Part shown: positions 52,348 to 62,430 of the stretch, one piece after another
How positions within the stretch are numbered: position 1 is the first letter of the stretch
Layout: each line of letters starts with the position of its first letter
Origin: Clostridium beijerinckii HUN142
GTDB taxonomy: Bacteria; Bacillota; Clostridia; Clostridiales; Clostridiaceae
DNA length: 64,000 nucleotides
Direction: 5' to 3'
NCBI RefSeq assembly: GCF_000621745.1
Contig: NZ_KK211340.1
Span: 62,348-126,347, forward strand
The notes under the pieces: generated by a model
What the model was told of the DNA's origin: nothing
What the model saw: only the letters and a program-made list of their open reading frames with translations
The model's database searches: none
Program-made: the position numbers and the translations under genes

Positions 52348-53529
52348 TTGAGAATAAATAAATTTTATTATAAAAGGTTAAAAACCAAAAAATTATCCAA
52401 AAGAATCATATATATACTCGCGCTGTTTATATTATTATCTTCTAGCTGTTTTTATGAGTTATACAATTACAATAAGTTTTTAGATAACTTCAAATCAGAT
52501 TTTGATAATTATAAATTCTCTGAAGCTAATAATTTATTGATAACTAAGCAAAACTTTAACCCATTTAAATTATCTATGATTAATCATGACGTTTCCAAAT
52601 ATCTTAGCACTAAGATTAACACTTTGTCAGAGGAAATCCAAAGCAAGAAAATTTCTTCTGAAGATGCATTAATTCAGTTTAAGGAGATAGAACGCTATAA
52701 TCTAGTAAATGATGATGAGATACATAATGCCTCAGATTCAATAGACTTAATTCAAGATTCTATTAAAAGTTATAATTCTGGTATTAATTCTTTTAATAAT
52801 GGACAATATTCAGAAGCAATTTCATATTTCAAAAAGGTTTCTGCTTTAGATCTTAACTATACGGATTCACTCATATACCTAGATGCATCAAAAAACAAAC
52901 TAAAAGAAAATTTGTTTGCTTACTGTGATAATTTAATCGACAATGATTACTACAGTGAAGCTATGTCTAAAATTTCAGATAATAGTGACCTTTTAGGTGA
53001 TGACATTGATGCAAAAGAAAAGATGGCAGATATAAAAACAAAACAACAAGAATATTTAGATAAGAATTCAGCTATTGCTGAAGCTTCATCGCGCGCGTTA
53101 ACCTCTACTATCTCCTCAAAAAATATTAATACATTAAATATAGAGAGTATGACGCCTTATCTTATAAACGTAAGCCTTCAAGATCAAAAGACCTATGTTT
53201 ATAAAGGAAAAGCTGACAAATGGCAATTAGTTAAAACATTTCCTTGTTCTACAGGAATAAGTGGAGAAGACACACCTTCTGGATCATTTACTATTAAGGA
53301 AAGAGGGGATTGGTTCTTTTCAGAAGAGTATCAACAAGGAGGTAAGTATTGGACTCAAATTACTGGAGATATTTTATTCCATTCAGTTCCCTTTGCTAAA
53401 GATAAAGCTACAGTTGCGGATTACACAATGAATAAGCCTTCTTCTCATGGTTGCATTAGACTCTCTATAGATGATTCCAAATGGATTTTTACTAATATCC
53501 CTAAAGGAAGTAAGGTTATAATAAAATAA
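52348..53529 (+). CDS. L,D-transpeptidase (YkuD) with N-terminal TPR-like region
   Basis: A 393-residue protein. A membrane segment at about residues 22-40 anchors it outside the cell. Residues 45-245 are helical with TPR-like repeats (for example FNNGQYSEAISYFKKVSAL). The YkuD domain (about 270-393) carries the catalytic His/Cys motif SSHGCIRLS near the C-terminus, so it should cross-link peptidoglycan by 3-3 bonds or attach wall proteins. The start is TTG with a perfect AGGAGG 7 bases upstream. A terminator follows. Confidence 0.93.
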   Translation: MRINKFYYKRLKTKKLSKRIIYILALFILLSSSCFYELYNYNKFLDNFKSDFDNYKFSEANNLLITKQNFNPFKLSMINHDVSKYLSTKINTLSEEIQSKKISSEDALIQFKEIERYNLVNDDEIHNASDSIDLIQDSIKSYNSGINSFNNGQYSEAISYFKKVSALDLNYTDSLIYLDASKNKLKENLFAYCDNLIDNDYYSEAMSKISDNSDLLGDDIDAKEKMADIKTKQQEYLDKNSAIAEASSRALTSTISSKNINTLNIESMTPYLINVSLQDQKTYVYKGKADKWQLVKTFPCSTGISGEDTPSGSFTIKERGDWFFSEEYQQGGKYWTQITGDILFHSVPFAKDKATVADYTMNKPSSHGCIRLSIDDSKWIFTNIPKGSKVIIK

Positions 53530-53534
53530 ATATA

Positions 53535-53576
53535 AAAAAGCAAGGAAATAAACATATTGTTTATCTTCTTGCTTTT
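53535..53576. terminator. Bidirectional terminator
   Basis: aaaaagcaaggaaataaac / gtttatcttcttgctttt hairpin, T-rich on both strands, between the L,D-transpeptidase gene and converging addA. Confidence 0.9.
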
Positions 53577-53598
53577 CTGATTATTTAACTAAATATGT

Positions 53599-56500
53599 TT
53601 ATAATATCTGAATTTCCTTTTCTAAATAAAACGAATATAAGTACTTACATTTAACCTTTTTGCCTATTAGCTTAAATATTGCATCACTATAATATTCCAA
53701 TTGCTTCCTATACTTCTCTTTAAATTCATCTTCATGACCTTCTATAACATAATCTGTTTTATAATCTATAAGTATAATATCTCCGTTATATTCAAAAAAA
53801 CAGTCAATTATTCCTTGTAATCTTATCTTTTCATCCCTGTATCTATCATCCAGTGTTCTATCTACTTCTAAACTACTTATCTCTGTATAAAAAGGTATTT
53901 CTCTATAAATCTTTTCTCCACTACTGTTTAATTCAAGCATCCTTTTGCCTAAATCAGACTTAAAGAAATTTAATATTTTAGTAGGATTAATTACCTTTAA
54001 TTCTTCACTAAGTAAAAGCTCCTTTTCAAATAATTCGTGCAGCTGTTCCTTAATTTCTTCTACGGATGATACTCTATTAAAATCTATTTTTTTCATTACA
54101 AAATGAACCGCAGTACCTTTTTCTGAAGGAGTAAGACCTTTCTTTTCTTGAAGAAACTTGGGTACAACCTTTACTTTTTCCCTGTATAATTGTTCAGTAT
54201 CATAATCTTCTTCTGCATGCCTTCTTTTTAAATCCGAAACAGAAATATTACTTTTAATTGTTGTTGAGGCTTTCAATGGGTATTTATATGATAATATTCT
54301 ATCTACTTCTTCACTTAGAAGATTATCCAATGATTTATTATTTATTATTGTTAATTCATATTTTTCTTCTTGTTCTGACTCTTCTGTCCTTGTTTTATCA
54401 ATCAAGTCACTTTTATTCCAAAAATTTATTTTCCATCTAGAATCATCATTCTTTAATATTAGATTTTCAATTCCAAAACCTTCCGAAAAAATTCTTCCAT
54501 CTCTATGTTGACATAGTGACATACAAATCCAATCTAAATATGACTTTCCTTTTAAAACTTCTGAAGGCGATATGCGATCATATTCTAAAGATGCTGATGC
54601 TAGCCATTTCTCAGCTGATCTTTCAATATTTCCTACTGTTCCAGTCATTATTAACTTTTCCTTTGCTCTCGTACATGCTACATATAGTATTCTCATTTCC
54701 TCTGATAATGTTTCAAATTTCATTTTTTTCTTTATTGATTCCTTAGCTAAAGTTCCTGTACTAAATCTTTTCCCTATATCTATAAAGTCTGGTCCAAGCC
54801 CTAATTCGTCATGATATAATATGCTTTTATTTAAATCCATAAGGTTGAAATTCTTTCCCAATCCGCATAAGAATACCACTGGAAACTCCAATCCCTTGCT
54901 TTTATGGATGCTCATAATTCTTACTACATCTTCATTTTCACCTAACACTTGCGCACTTCCCATATCTCCTGAAGACTTTATAAGCTTATTTATAAAATTT
55001 ATAAAATTAAATAATCCCTTAAAACTCGTTTTCTCAAATTGTCTTGCTCTTTGAAAAAGTATTTTTAAGTTTGCTTGTCTAAGTGCTCCATTAGGCATAG
55101 CTCCAACATATCCATAATAAGAAGTATCCATATATAAGTACCATATAAATTCATCAATTGCCATATAAATTGATTTTTTTCTCCACTTATCGATAGAATT
55201 AATAAAATACTTACATTTACCTACTAAAGCATCAGAATAAAACTCATCAATTGAGTTATAATCTTCTTGGCTTATATATTTTATATTTTCATAAAAATAA
55301 TTATCTTTATTTATAAGTCTAACATCACTTATCTCCTCTGATGAAAATCCCATAATTGGAGATCTCATTATCGATATTACTGGAACGTCCTGCATTGGAT
55401 TATCAATAACCTTCAAAAGGGAAATCATTGTTCTAATCTCAATTGATTCAAAATAACCAGATCCTGTATCTGCATACACCGGAATTCCTTCTGCACTTAA
55501 CTCATCCAATAATGACTCTGACCAGTTTTTAGTTGCTCTAAGAAGAATAACGATATCTTTATATCTTAATGGTCTATATTCGCCAGATTCCTTATCTAAA
55601 ACTTTAAATGTCTCGTCGTCTTCGCTCTTTGACATTAGTTCCTTAATTCTTTTCGCAACAATTCTTCCTTCTAAAGTAACATTATTTATTTCTTCCTGAT
55701 CTTCATTATTTTCCTCAACCATTTCATTGTAGCTTTTATCAATTATGTTAATTTCAATAGGACCTCCAACAATTGTATCTTTGAAGTTATTTTCCTTAAA
55801 ATCTGCACCTAAGTTCAAAGCTTCTTTGTCTGTATATTCTAATTCTCCAACAACTTCAGACATTACCTCTTTAAAAATATAGTTTACTCCATCTAATATT
55901 TCTCTTCTGCTTCTAAAATTCTTATATAATTGAATCTTTTTATTCATCCCATTACTTGAATCATATGTATTATATTTTTCAATGAATAATTCAGGTTTTG
56001 CCTGTCTAAATCTGTATATACTTTGCTTAACATCTCCAACCATAAATACATTCGGACTATTATCTTTTTTTCTAGATACTAAATTTATTATTGTTTCTTG
56101 AACATTATTTGAATCTTGATACTCATCAACAAGTACCTCATCAAAATATTCTTTAAAATTCATTGCAATACTTGATGGAATCATATTATTATCTTCATCA
56201 TAATCACTTAATATCTTTAGACACAAATGTTCCAAATCATTAAAGTCTAATATATTTCTTTCCCTTTTTCGTTTACTAAACCTCTCACTAAATTCTAAAA
56301 CTAGTTCTATCAATCTTTTTATATACAGGTATGATCCTTGAATATTCCTTAACATTTGTTGAGGATTCGCTGAAAATGCATTATTTAATAATTCAGATAT
56401 TCCTTTTTTAACATCATCTCTAATTTTCTTTACAATATTCTGAGATAGCTCATCTGAAACTTTATCTTTCTTTATAGATTTTAATCTACTGAATTCTATT

Positions 56501-57336
56501 GATGATAATGTATTAAACATTGATTCGAGTCCTTTATCAGTAGACTCATAAGCAGATTTTATACCACTTAACTCCATTACCAAGTTATCCATATAAGGCT
56601 CCAATCCATCAGTTTTGTTTGTAACCTCAATAGCCTTTTCTAACATTTTAACATATCCATCTAACTCAATCTTTACACTTTGAGACAAAATTTTTACCCA
56701 ATTAGTTCTATTCAACTCATCTAATTGCTTAACATTAAAAGCCTCTGCGCTATTAACGAGCCATTTTTCAGGCCATGGACCAGACATTATAAAGCTATAC
56801 AGATCTAACACTAAGTTTTTCAAATTATTATCATTTTTATAGCTACTAAATATTTCAACTAAATTAGTAAATTCAGTATCCTCTTCCTCGTATTTATCTT
56901 CGAAAAGTTCTTCAATAACTTCCGATTTAATTAGTATACCTTCAGTCTGGTCCCCTATTCTAAACGATGGATCTAAATCAATCCTATGGTAATTATTTTT
57001 AATTACGTCCAGGCAAAATGAATGCATTGTGGTTATATTAGCCCTATTCAACAGTGTTAATTGCTTCTGAAGATTTTTGGAATTAGGATTATTCTCTAAT
57101 TCTTTTGATATTGCATCTGCTATCCTTTCCCTCATCTCAGCAGCTGCTGCATTAGTAAATGTTACAACTAATAATTTATCTATATCAACTGGATTATCTT
57201 CATTAGTAATTATTCTTATAATCCTCTCTACTAAAACAGCAGTCTTACCTGAACCTGCTGCCGCTGCAACTAGTAGATTACAATTTCTCGTTTCGATTGC
57301 ACTTAATTGTTCATCAGTCCACTTTGTATTACCCAT
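53599..57336 (-). CDS. addA: Helicase-nuclease AddA
   Basis: AddA is the UvrD-type helicase and one nuclease of the AddAB complex that processes double-strand breaks for recombination. The 1245-residue protein has Walker A AAAGSGKTAVL (about residues 24-34), Walker B LVDEYQDSN (about 409-417), VGDVKQSIYRFRQA (about 436-449) and IMSIHKSKGLEFPVVF (about 819-834). The C-terminal RecB-like nuclease has LQGIIDCFF and IDYKTDYV (about 1186-1216). The start has GGAGAG upstream. addB lies 81 bases before it on the same strand. Confidence 0.97.
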   Translation of the reverse strand: MGNTKWTDEQLSAIETRNCNLLVAAAAGSGKTAVLVERIIRIITNEDNPVDIDKLLVVTFTNAAAAEMRERIADAISKELENNPNSKNLQKQLTLLNRANITTMHSFCLDVIKNNYHRIDLDPSFRIGDQTEGILIKSEVIEELFEDKYEEEDTEFTNLVEIFSSYKNDNNLKNLVLDLYSFIMSGPWPEKWLVNSAEAFNVKQLDELNRTNWVKILSQSVKIELDGYVKMLEKAIEVTNKTDGLEPYMDNLVMELSGIKSAYESTDKGLESMFNTLSSIEFSRLKSIKKDKVSDELSQNIVKKIRDDVKKGISELLNNAFSANPQQMLRNIQGSYLYIKRLIELVLEFSERFSKRKRERNILDFNDLEHLCLKILSDYDEDNNMIPSSIAMNFKEYFDEVLVDEYQDSNNVQETIINLVSRKKDNSPNVFMVGDVKQSIYRFRQAKPELFIEKYNTYDSSNGMNKKIQLYKNFRSRREILDGVNYIFKEVMSEVVGELEYTDKEALNLGADFKENNFKDTIVGGPIEINIIDKSYNEMVEENNEDQEEINNVTLEGRIVAKRIKELMSKSEDDETFKVLDKESGEYRPLRYKDIVILLRATKNWSESLLDELSAEGIPVYADTGSGYFESIEIRTMISLLKVIDNPMQDVPVISIMRSPIMGFSSEEISDVRLINKDNYFYENIKYISQEDYNSIDEFYSDALVGKCKYFINSIDKWRKKSIYMAIDEFIWYLYMDTSYYGYVGAMPNGALRQANLKILFQRARQFEKTSFKGLFNFINFINKLIKSSGDMGSAQVLGENEDVVRIMSIHKSKGLEFPVVFLCGLGKNFNLMDLNKSILYHDELGLGPDFIDIGKRFSTGTLAKESIKKKMKFETLSEEMRILYVACTRAKEKLIMTGTVGNIERSAEKWLASASLEYDRISPSEVLKGKSYLDWICMSLCQHRDGRIFSEGFGIENLILKNDDSRWKINFWNKSDLIDKTRTEESEQEEKYELTIINNKSLDNLLSEEVDRILSYKYPLKASTTIKSNISVSDLKRRHAEEDYDTEQLYREKVKVVPKFLQEKKGLTPSEKGTAVHFVMKKIDFNRVSSVEEIKEQLHELFEKELLLSEELKVINPTKILNFFKSDLGKRMLELNSSGEKIYREIPFYTEISSLEVDRTLDDRYRDEKIRLQGIIDCFFEYNGDIILIDYKTDYVIEGHEDEFKEKYRKQLEYYSDAIFKLIGKKVKCKYLYSFYLEKEIQIL

Positions 57337-57417
57337 ATATAAATCTCTCCTGTACTAATTAAAATCACTTTAACTATAAGAAAATATAATTAATTTTAAT
57401 AAAAAATATACTAGGTA

Positions 57418-60400
57418 CTATATTTCCTCATTTTCAACTTTAATTAATTTATTAGAATTATCAATTTCCTTTTTTATACTACTCCATATATCATTTGTAG
57501 ATTTGTTTATTATAATTTTGTATTTATTATCTTTTATCTCTGTATCAAATTGGCATATTGATGAGAAATCACAATATTCACAATGGGCAATATTAGAATT
57601 CTTAGTCGGCTGAATTTTAATATCTCCACTTAGCATTTCTTCACATATTTCAATCATCTTTTTATTTACATATTCTCTAAGTATTTTAAACTCCTCTTCT
57701 GTTACTACATCACTGTTTGCTTTAAAGCTTCCATCAGCCTTAAATGAAGCTGGTATAACCAATGAATAGCCTTCTATATCTTTATCCATAGCTTTTACAA
57801 CTCTTGCATCCTTTAAGATTAATCCCTTCATCTTTAAAGCACTTAGTACTTCCTTTTCTACTTCCTCATCTGTCATTTCCTTTTTACTTTTAATTATAGG
57901 ATCATCTATTTTAAAGTATAGTATTGCTCCTGGTTTTACTTGTTTATCAAGTATATATTTCGAATTCTTTATAAGTGCATCTAAATATACTAATAACTGA
58001 ATTTGTAATCCATAATAAAGTTCATTTAAATCAAACTTTTTAGCTCCAGTTTTATAGTCTATAATTCTTATATAAGTCTCACCATCTAAATCTAATTTAT
58101 CTATTCTATCAATTCTTCCTTGAAGATATACCTTTTCGTTGTTATCTAAATCCAACGTTATAGCTTCTCCAGAATTATAGCTTCCAAAATCAAATTCCGT
58201 TTTAAATACTTCAAATTCCCCTTTTCCTATTTGACTTGCAATAACTGAAACAGATTTGGATATTACTCTCTTAAATCTTTGGGCTAAATATTTAAATTTC
58301 TTGGTGCTATTTAATATAGAATTACTTTCCTCCATTAGCTTTTTATCAATAAGATTAGATACCATCTCCTTGCACTTTTCATTACTTAAATCAGACCATA
58401 GTATTCCATCTTCTTTAACTTTATTAGTAAATGAATCAAGCATTTCGTGCACAAAGGATCCTAAGTCTGGCGGCGTAAATTCATACACCTTTCTATTCTT
58501 AGCCTTTAATCCATATTGAACAAAATAAGAAAAAGGACATTCTGCATATTTTTCTAATCGTGAAACACTAAATACTAACTTTTCTAAATCATTCTGATAA
58601 AGCTTTCTAAGTTTGTTTTTAGAAACCTTATCTCCAATATTTGAGTAAGTAAGACCTTTAAATATATTTTTAACTTTATCTTTAAATTCATCATTGTTTT
58701 TAAACCATTCATATACTTCAGGCCAGTAAGGCTCTACACATTCTTTATCAAAATCTCTCCGCATAGAAATTATAAGTTCATTAAATGTTGGAATTGGCGC
58801 AACAATTTTGCTAAGTCTATTTTTTTGATTTCCTAAATTGTAAATTGCACTTTCCTCAACTAAATTAGGAAATATCTTTTTCATTCTAGATATTGCTATA
58901 GATGGCCTTAATGATTTGCCTTCAAAATCAGCCATTGGATATGAAAGCATTAAATACTCACTACTAATTGTTAATGCTATATATAGTAAATATTGCTCTT
59001 CAAAAACTTTATTTCTAGTTGTTGATGATAAACTTATTCCTACTTCACCTAATGTTGTTCTATCTCTATCAGATAGCAACCCCTCCTCTTTCTTAGAAGC
59101 TGGAAGAATCCCATCATTAATTCCTACTATGTAAAGAACTTTCACCTCTCTGCCTTTTATTCTTGCTATATCACCAATATTAACTTGATCTAATGCTACA
59201 GGTATGATTCCTATTTCTTCATTTGCAAAACCAGAATTTAATATTCTAAAAAGTTCTGAATATTCTAATCTCTCCTCACCAATAACATCAACCGCTTGAT
59301 CTAAAATATCTACAACTATACTTTCAACTTGACTATATTCTTTAACCTTATCTTCTAATCCTAATTTCTCAAAATTTTCAATCCACTCATTAATTCTGTC
59401 AAAAGCCTTAACATCAACTAGGAACTCATAAATGGCTGAACATATATCTTTAACTTTATGTTTTCCATTTATTTTATTATGAAAAATCATTAAAGGACGC
59501 CTTACCTCTTCCATAACTTCAGATATTAAAACTTTATCATCTGTCAATTCACTATTTCCGTTAAACCACTTCTCATTTACTATTTCCTCTGAAGTCCATT
59601 TATACCCCTTTACTCCATACTCTAATATGAAATTCTCTAGTCTATCTATATATGTATTATCTATGCCGGTTAAACCACTCTTTAGATATTTAAATACACT
59701 CTCATAAGACCAATTCTTAAGTAAAATTTCAAAAGCTGAGCTTATAAGCACAATTAACGGATTACTTAGTAATTGAATCTTTTTATCTAAAAAATATGGA
59801 ATATTATAATCTTTAAATATTACTGATATTAATTTTTCATAATCATCTATATTTCTACAAACTACGGATATATCCCTAAACCTATAACCTTTTTCCCTCA
59901 CCAAACTTGTAATGCCTTTTGACACTTTTTCTATCTCGTCATAAATATTACTTGCTTTGTAAAGCGTTATCCTCTCACAGTCCTTATCATATTCATTAAA
60001 TGGGTAAGAAAAAAAATATTTTTCTACATGATCAAGCTCCAGATTATCTTTAAACCTATAGGGAATTGTACTATTTAAGTTGACTGGCTTATCATAGGCT
60101 ATATTGTTTTCTTTCATTATCTTTAATATTTTATTTTCAGTGCTCTTTATGATATTGAATACATCGGTTATATCTTCAGATCTGTTATTTAGAGATTTGT
60201 TATCAATACAAAAAGTTATATTAACTCTTCTGCATCTTTTGGCTAATATCTTTATAATATCCAGCTGTTGAGGCGTAAAGCTAGTAAATTCATCTATCCA
60301 TACTTCAGAATCTGCATACGCGCTACTTTCTAATAACTTTTTATTTAATAATGTTAATTGATCATCTCCGTCAATATAATTTTCATGCATTTTTAAGTCA

Positions 60401-60897
60401 AATGCTTCATAAATTATCATCAATTCTTTAATCTTTTGATATAATTCAGTATCATTTATTTTCTCATCTATTGCTCTTACGCTATCAATGCTAATATTAT
60501 ATTTTTTAAATTCTGAAATCACTTCTGATATAATTTCATTAAATCCTTGTTCTCTGGACATTCTCTTAAAATAATCCAAAAACTCAATATTTTCATTTAT
60601 AACTCTGTGAATTAGCATATTCCTTCCAGATTCCTTAATAATCTCTTTAATCCGTCCACCATATTCTTCAAAAATATTATGAGCCATTTTCTTAAAACTT
60701 AGTACTTCTGTTCTAAAAAAAGCTTGCTCACCAATGTTATGCAATATTCTATTTTCAGTCGTAAACATATATTGCTCAGGAACTAATAGAATTAATTTAT
60801 TCGAATCTAATTTTGCATTAATGTTATCCTTTATCTCATTAATACAAAATTTACTCTTGCCTGTTCCAGATCTCCCGTAAACAAATCTTATACTCAT
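57418..60897 (-). CDS. addB: Helicase-nuclease subunit AddB
   Basis: AddB pairs with AddA and supplies Chi-type recognition and the second nuclease. The 1159-residue protein has an N-terminal ATP-binding motif YGRSGTGKSKF (about 8-18). The C-terminal nuclease has GRIDRIDKL and IIDYKTGAK (about 975-1000). The four iron-sulphur cysteines are the one in YAECPFSYF (about 800) and three in HCEYCDFSSICQF (about 1108-1120), typical of AddB. Its start overlaps the end of the GNAT gene by 4 bases (ATGA), so the three genes GNAT-addB-addA form one operon. Confidence 0.97.
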   Translation of the reverse strand: MSIRFVYGRSGTGKSKFCINEIKDNINAKLDSNKLILLVPEQYMFTTENRILHNIGEQAFFRTEVLSFKKMAHNIFEEYGGRIKEIIKESGRNMLIHRVINENIEFLDYFKRMSREQGFNEIISEVISEFKKYNISIDSVRAIDEKINDTELYQKIKELMIIYEAFDLKMHENYIDGDDQLTLLNKKLLESSAYADSEVWIDEFTSFTPQQLDIIKILAKRCRRVNITFCIDNKSLNNRSEDITDVFNIIKSTENKILKIMKENNIAYDKPVNLNSTIPYRFKDNLELDHVEKYFFSYPFNEYDKDCERITLYKASNIYDEIEKVSKGITSLVREKGYRFRDISVVCRNIDDYEKLISVIFKDYNIPYFLDKKIQLLSNPLIVLISSAFEILLKNWSYESVFKYLKSGLTGIDNTYIDRLENFILEYGVKGYKWTSEEIVNEKWFNGNSELTDDKVLISEVMEEVRRPLMIFHNKINGKHKVKDICSAIYEFLVDVKAFDRINEWIENFEKLGLEDKVKEYSQVESIVVDILDQAVDVIGEERLEYSELFRILNSGFANEEIGIIPVALDQVNIGDIARIKGREVKVLYIVGINDGILPASKKEEGLLSDRDRTTLGEVGISLSSTTRNKVFEEQYLLYIALTISSEYLMLSYPMADFEGKSLRPSIAISRMKKIFPNLVEESAIYNLGNQKNRLSKIVAPIPTFNELIISMRRDFDKECVEPYWPEVYEWFKNNDEFKDKVKNIFKGLTYSNIGDKVSKNKLRKLYQNDLEKLVFSVSRLEKYAECPFSYFVQYGLKAKNRKVYEFTPPDLGSFVHEMLDSFTNKVKEDGILWSDLSNEKCKEMVSNLIDKKLMEESNSILNSTKKFKYLAQRFKRVISKSVSVIASQIGKGEFEVFKTEFDFGSYNSGEAITLDLDNNEKVYLQGRIDRIDKLDLDGETYIRIIDYKTGAKKFDLNELYYGLQIQLLVYLDALIKNSKYILDKQVKPGAILYFKIDDPIIKSKKEMTDEEVEKEVLSALKMKGLILKDARVVKAMDKDIEGYSLVIPASFKADGSFKANSDVVTEEEFKILREYVNKKMIEICEEMLSGDIKIQPTKNSNIAHCEYCDFSSICQFDTEIKDNKYKIIINKSTNDIWSSIKKEIDNSNKLIKVENEEI

Positions 60898-61409
60898 ATG
60901 TATTTTCCATCCTCACATTTTAAATACGAATTATATCTTTCTCTAATTATCCCCATAATTATAATATCTATAGATTCTCCATCTACATAAATAAAATTTC
61001 TTTTAATACTCTCTTCTATAAAACCACACTTTTTATAGCAACTTATAGCTCTTATATTATGGCTAGCAACATATAATTCTACTTTCCTAGCATTCAGCTT
61101 TTTAAATAAATACCTTAGAAGCGTTCTTATGGAGTCTAACCCATATCTTCTTCCCCAATACTCACTTCCTATCGTTATTCCAATAGAATATATTCTACTA
61201 TAATATTCTCTTTCCTTATATGTTATGAAACCAATTAAAGCATTTTCTTCATTCACTATACTTAAGGCTTTTCTTAAACTTACCTTGCTATCTATATTAT
61301 CAACTATTATATTATACTTTTTAACCTTCTTTTCATTATGTAGCTTGAATAATATACTTATATCTTCCTTTTCTAATAATCTTAAATGTATTTTACTACC
61401 ACTGAGCAT
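60894..61409 (-). CDS. GNAT family N-acetyltransferase
   Basis: A 171-residue acetyltransferase of the RimJ/RimL type. The acetyl-CoA-binding part is GSEYWGRRYGLDSIRTLLRYLF (about 77-98), and VASHNIRAISCYKKCGFIEE (about 108-127) is the typical C-terminal element. The start ATG at 61409 has AAGGTG upstream. It is coupled to addB by a 4-base overlap, although a functional link is not evident. Confidence 0.9.
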   Translation of the reverse strand: MLSGSKIHLRLLEKEDISILFKLHNEKKVKKYNIIVDNIDSKVSLRKALSIVNEENALIGFITYKEREYYSRIYSIGITIGSEYWGRRYGLDSIRTLLRYLFKKLNARKVELYVASHNIRAISCYKKCGFIEESIKRNFIYVDGESIDIIIMGIIRERYNSYLKCEDGKYI

Positions 61410-61504
61410 AATTCACCTTCTTATAAGAATAATTAATTTATTTTATAAGCATATATATTAATTATAATATTTTTAATTTATTTACTCCACCAAATTAATT
61501 AAAA

Positions 61505-61537
61505 ACAAAAAAAACATCTAACAAATTGTTAGATGTT
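61505..61537 (-). terminator. Terminator after the tRNA-Ser genes
   Basis: aacatctaaca/tgttagatgtt, a perfect 11-base stem with a 3-base loop (61513-61537), followed on the minus strand by a long T-run. It directly follows the CCA of tRNA-Ser(GCT). Confidence 0.95.
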
Positions 61538-61628
61538 TGGCGGAGGATCCGGGATTTGAACCCGGGCGCCAGTTACCCGACCTACGCCCTTAGCAGGGGC
61601 GCCTCTTCAGCCACTTGAGTAATCCTCC
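61538..61628 (-). tRNA. tRNA-Ser (anticodon GCT)
   Basis: Complete class II tRNA on the minus strand: acceptor GGAGGAT/ATCCTCC, G discriminator, encoded CCA, anticodon loop CTGCTAA on stem CGCCC/GGGCG, long variable arm, T loop TTCAAAT. It reads AGC/AGU codons. Confidence 0.97.
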
Positions 61629-61646
61629 ATGTGCCTTCTATTTTAA

Positions 61647-61737
61647 TGGCGGAAAGATAGGGATTCGAACCCTAGGTACGCTCACACGCACGCCGGTTTT
61701 CAAGACCGGTGCCTTAAACCAACTCGACCATCTTTCC
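61647..61737 (-). tRNA. tRNA-Ser (anticodon TGA), copy 1
   Basis: Complete class II tRNA on the minus strand: acceptor GGAAAGA/TCTTTCC, G discriminator, encoded CCA, anticodon loop CTTGAAA on stem CCGGT/ACCGG, long variable arm GTGTGAGCG, T loop TTCGAAT. It is transcribed before tRNA-Ser(GCT), 18 bases away. Confidence 0.97.
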
Positions 61738-61756
61738 ACGTCTCACGACAAATATG

Positions 61757-61785
61757 ATTATATCAACTAATTTTGTTTATGTCAA
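61757..61785 (-). promoter_or_regulatory. Promoter of tRNA-Ser pair (copy 1)
   Basis: Minus-strand TTGACA (61780-61785), 17-base spacer, TATAAT (61757-61762), both perfect. Confidence 0.92.
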
Positions 61786-61973
61786 TACATTTATTACAAT
61801 AATTTTAAAATATATATTATGTAGAGTTTGACTCATCAAAACTTAAATTAAACTATAAGTCACGTCAGATAAGATAATTTAGCATAATAAGTTATGCTTA
61901 TTTGGAATTTATTTTATATATAAATATTTATATAATAAGAATACGTATTTTAACAAAATTAATATAATTACAT

Positions 61974-61998
61974 AAAAAAACACTGGAAAAAACCCGGG
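61974..61998 (-). terminator. T-rich junction after truncated tRNA-Ser
   Basis: On the minus strand CTGGCGCCCGGG-TTTTTT-CCAG is followed by TGTTTTTTT, so a CTGG/CCAG pairing with a T-run lies where the duplication ends. It may stop the copy-2 transcript. Confidence 0.4.
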
Positions 61999-62060
61999 CG
62001 CCAGTTACCCGACCTACGCCCTTAGCAGGGGCGCCTCTTCAGCCACTTGAGTAATCCTCC
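61991..62060 (-). pseudogene. Truncated tRNA-Ser (GCT), 3' end missing
   Basis: Identical to tRNA-Ser(GCT) from its first base (62060) through the 5' side of the T arm (…GCGCCCGGGTT), where identity stops and unrelated TTTTCCAGTGTTTTTTT follows. The T loop, 3' acceptor strand and CCA are lost, so it cannot be a working tRNA. It is the damaged end of a duplicated tRNA-Ser block. Confidence 0.93.
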
Positions 62061-62078
62061 ATGTGCCTTCTATTTTAA

Positions 62079-62169
62079 TGGCGGAAAGATAGGGATTCGA
62101 ACCCTAGGTACGCTCACACGCACGCCGGTTTTCAAGACCGGTGCCTTAAACCAACTCGACCATCTTTCC
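62079..62169 (-). tRNA. tRNA-Ser (anticodon TGA), copy 2
   Basis: Identical in its 91 bases to copy 1 (acceptor GGAAAGA/TCTTTCC, anticodon TGA, CCA encoded). It has its own promoter. It reads UCN codons. Confidence 0.96.
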
Positions 62170-62188
62170 ACGTCTTACGACAAGTATG

Positions 62189-62217
62189 ATTATATCAGCT
62201 ATTTATATTTATGTCAA
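62189..62217 (-). promoter_or_regulatory. Promoter of tRNA-Ser copy 2
   Basis: Minus-strand TTGACA (62212-62217), 17-base spacer, TATAAT (62189-62194), both perfect. The spacer differs at several places from that of copy 1 while the two hexamers are kept. Confidence 0.92.
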
Positions 62218-62397
62218 CTACTTTAATATAAATTTTTATATTAAAATCAAATTATTATATAAAATATATATTTAAAATCCTCAAAGTTCATATCTTATTT
62301 ATACCTTGTTGCTGACAGTAATCTAATCACTTATATGATTATAATATCGCAGTACGCTCACATTGATTAATAATAGACTTATATATATTAACCTAAT

Positions 62398-62430
62398 AAA
62401 TTAATATTTTATCTATTAAAATATTAATTT
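62398..62430 (-). terminator. Possible terminator at the end of the DUF1667 gene
   Basis: aaattaatatttt / aaaatattaattt (62398-62430), a perfect 13-base AT-only stem overlapping the stop codon. The T-run behind it on the minus strand is weak. Confidence 0.5.

Noticed and set aside
61538..62170. Direct repeats of the tRNA block taken as a CRISPR or mobile-element array
   Set aside because: The repeats are tRNA genes with their promoters; only two copies, no spacers, no transposase.
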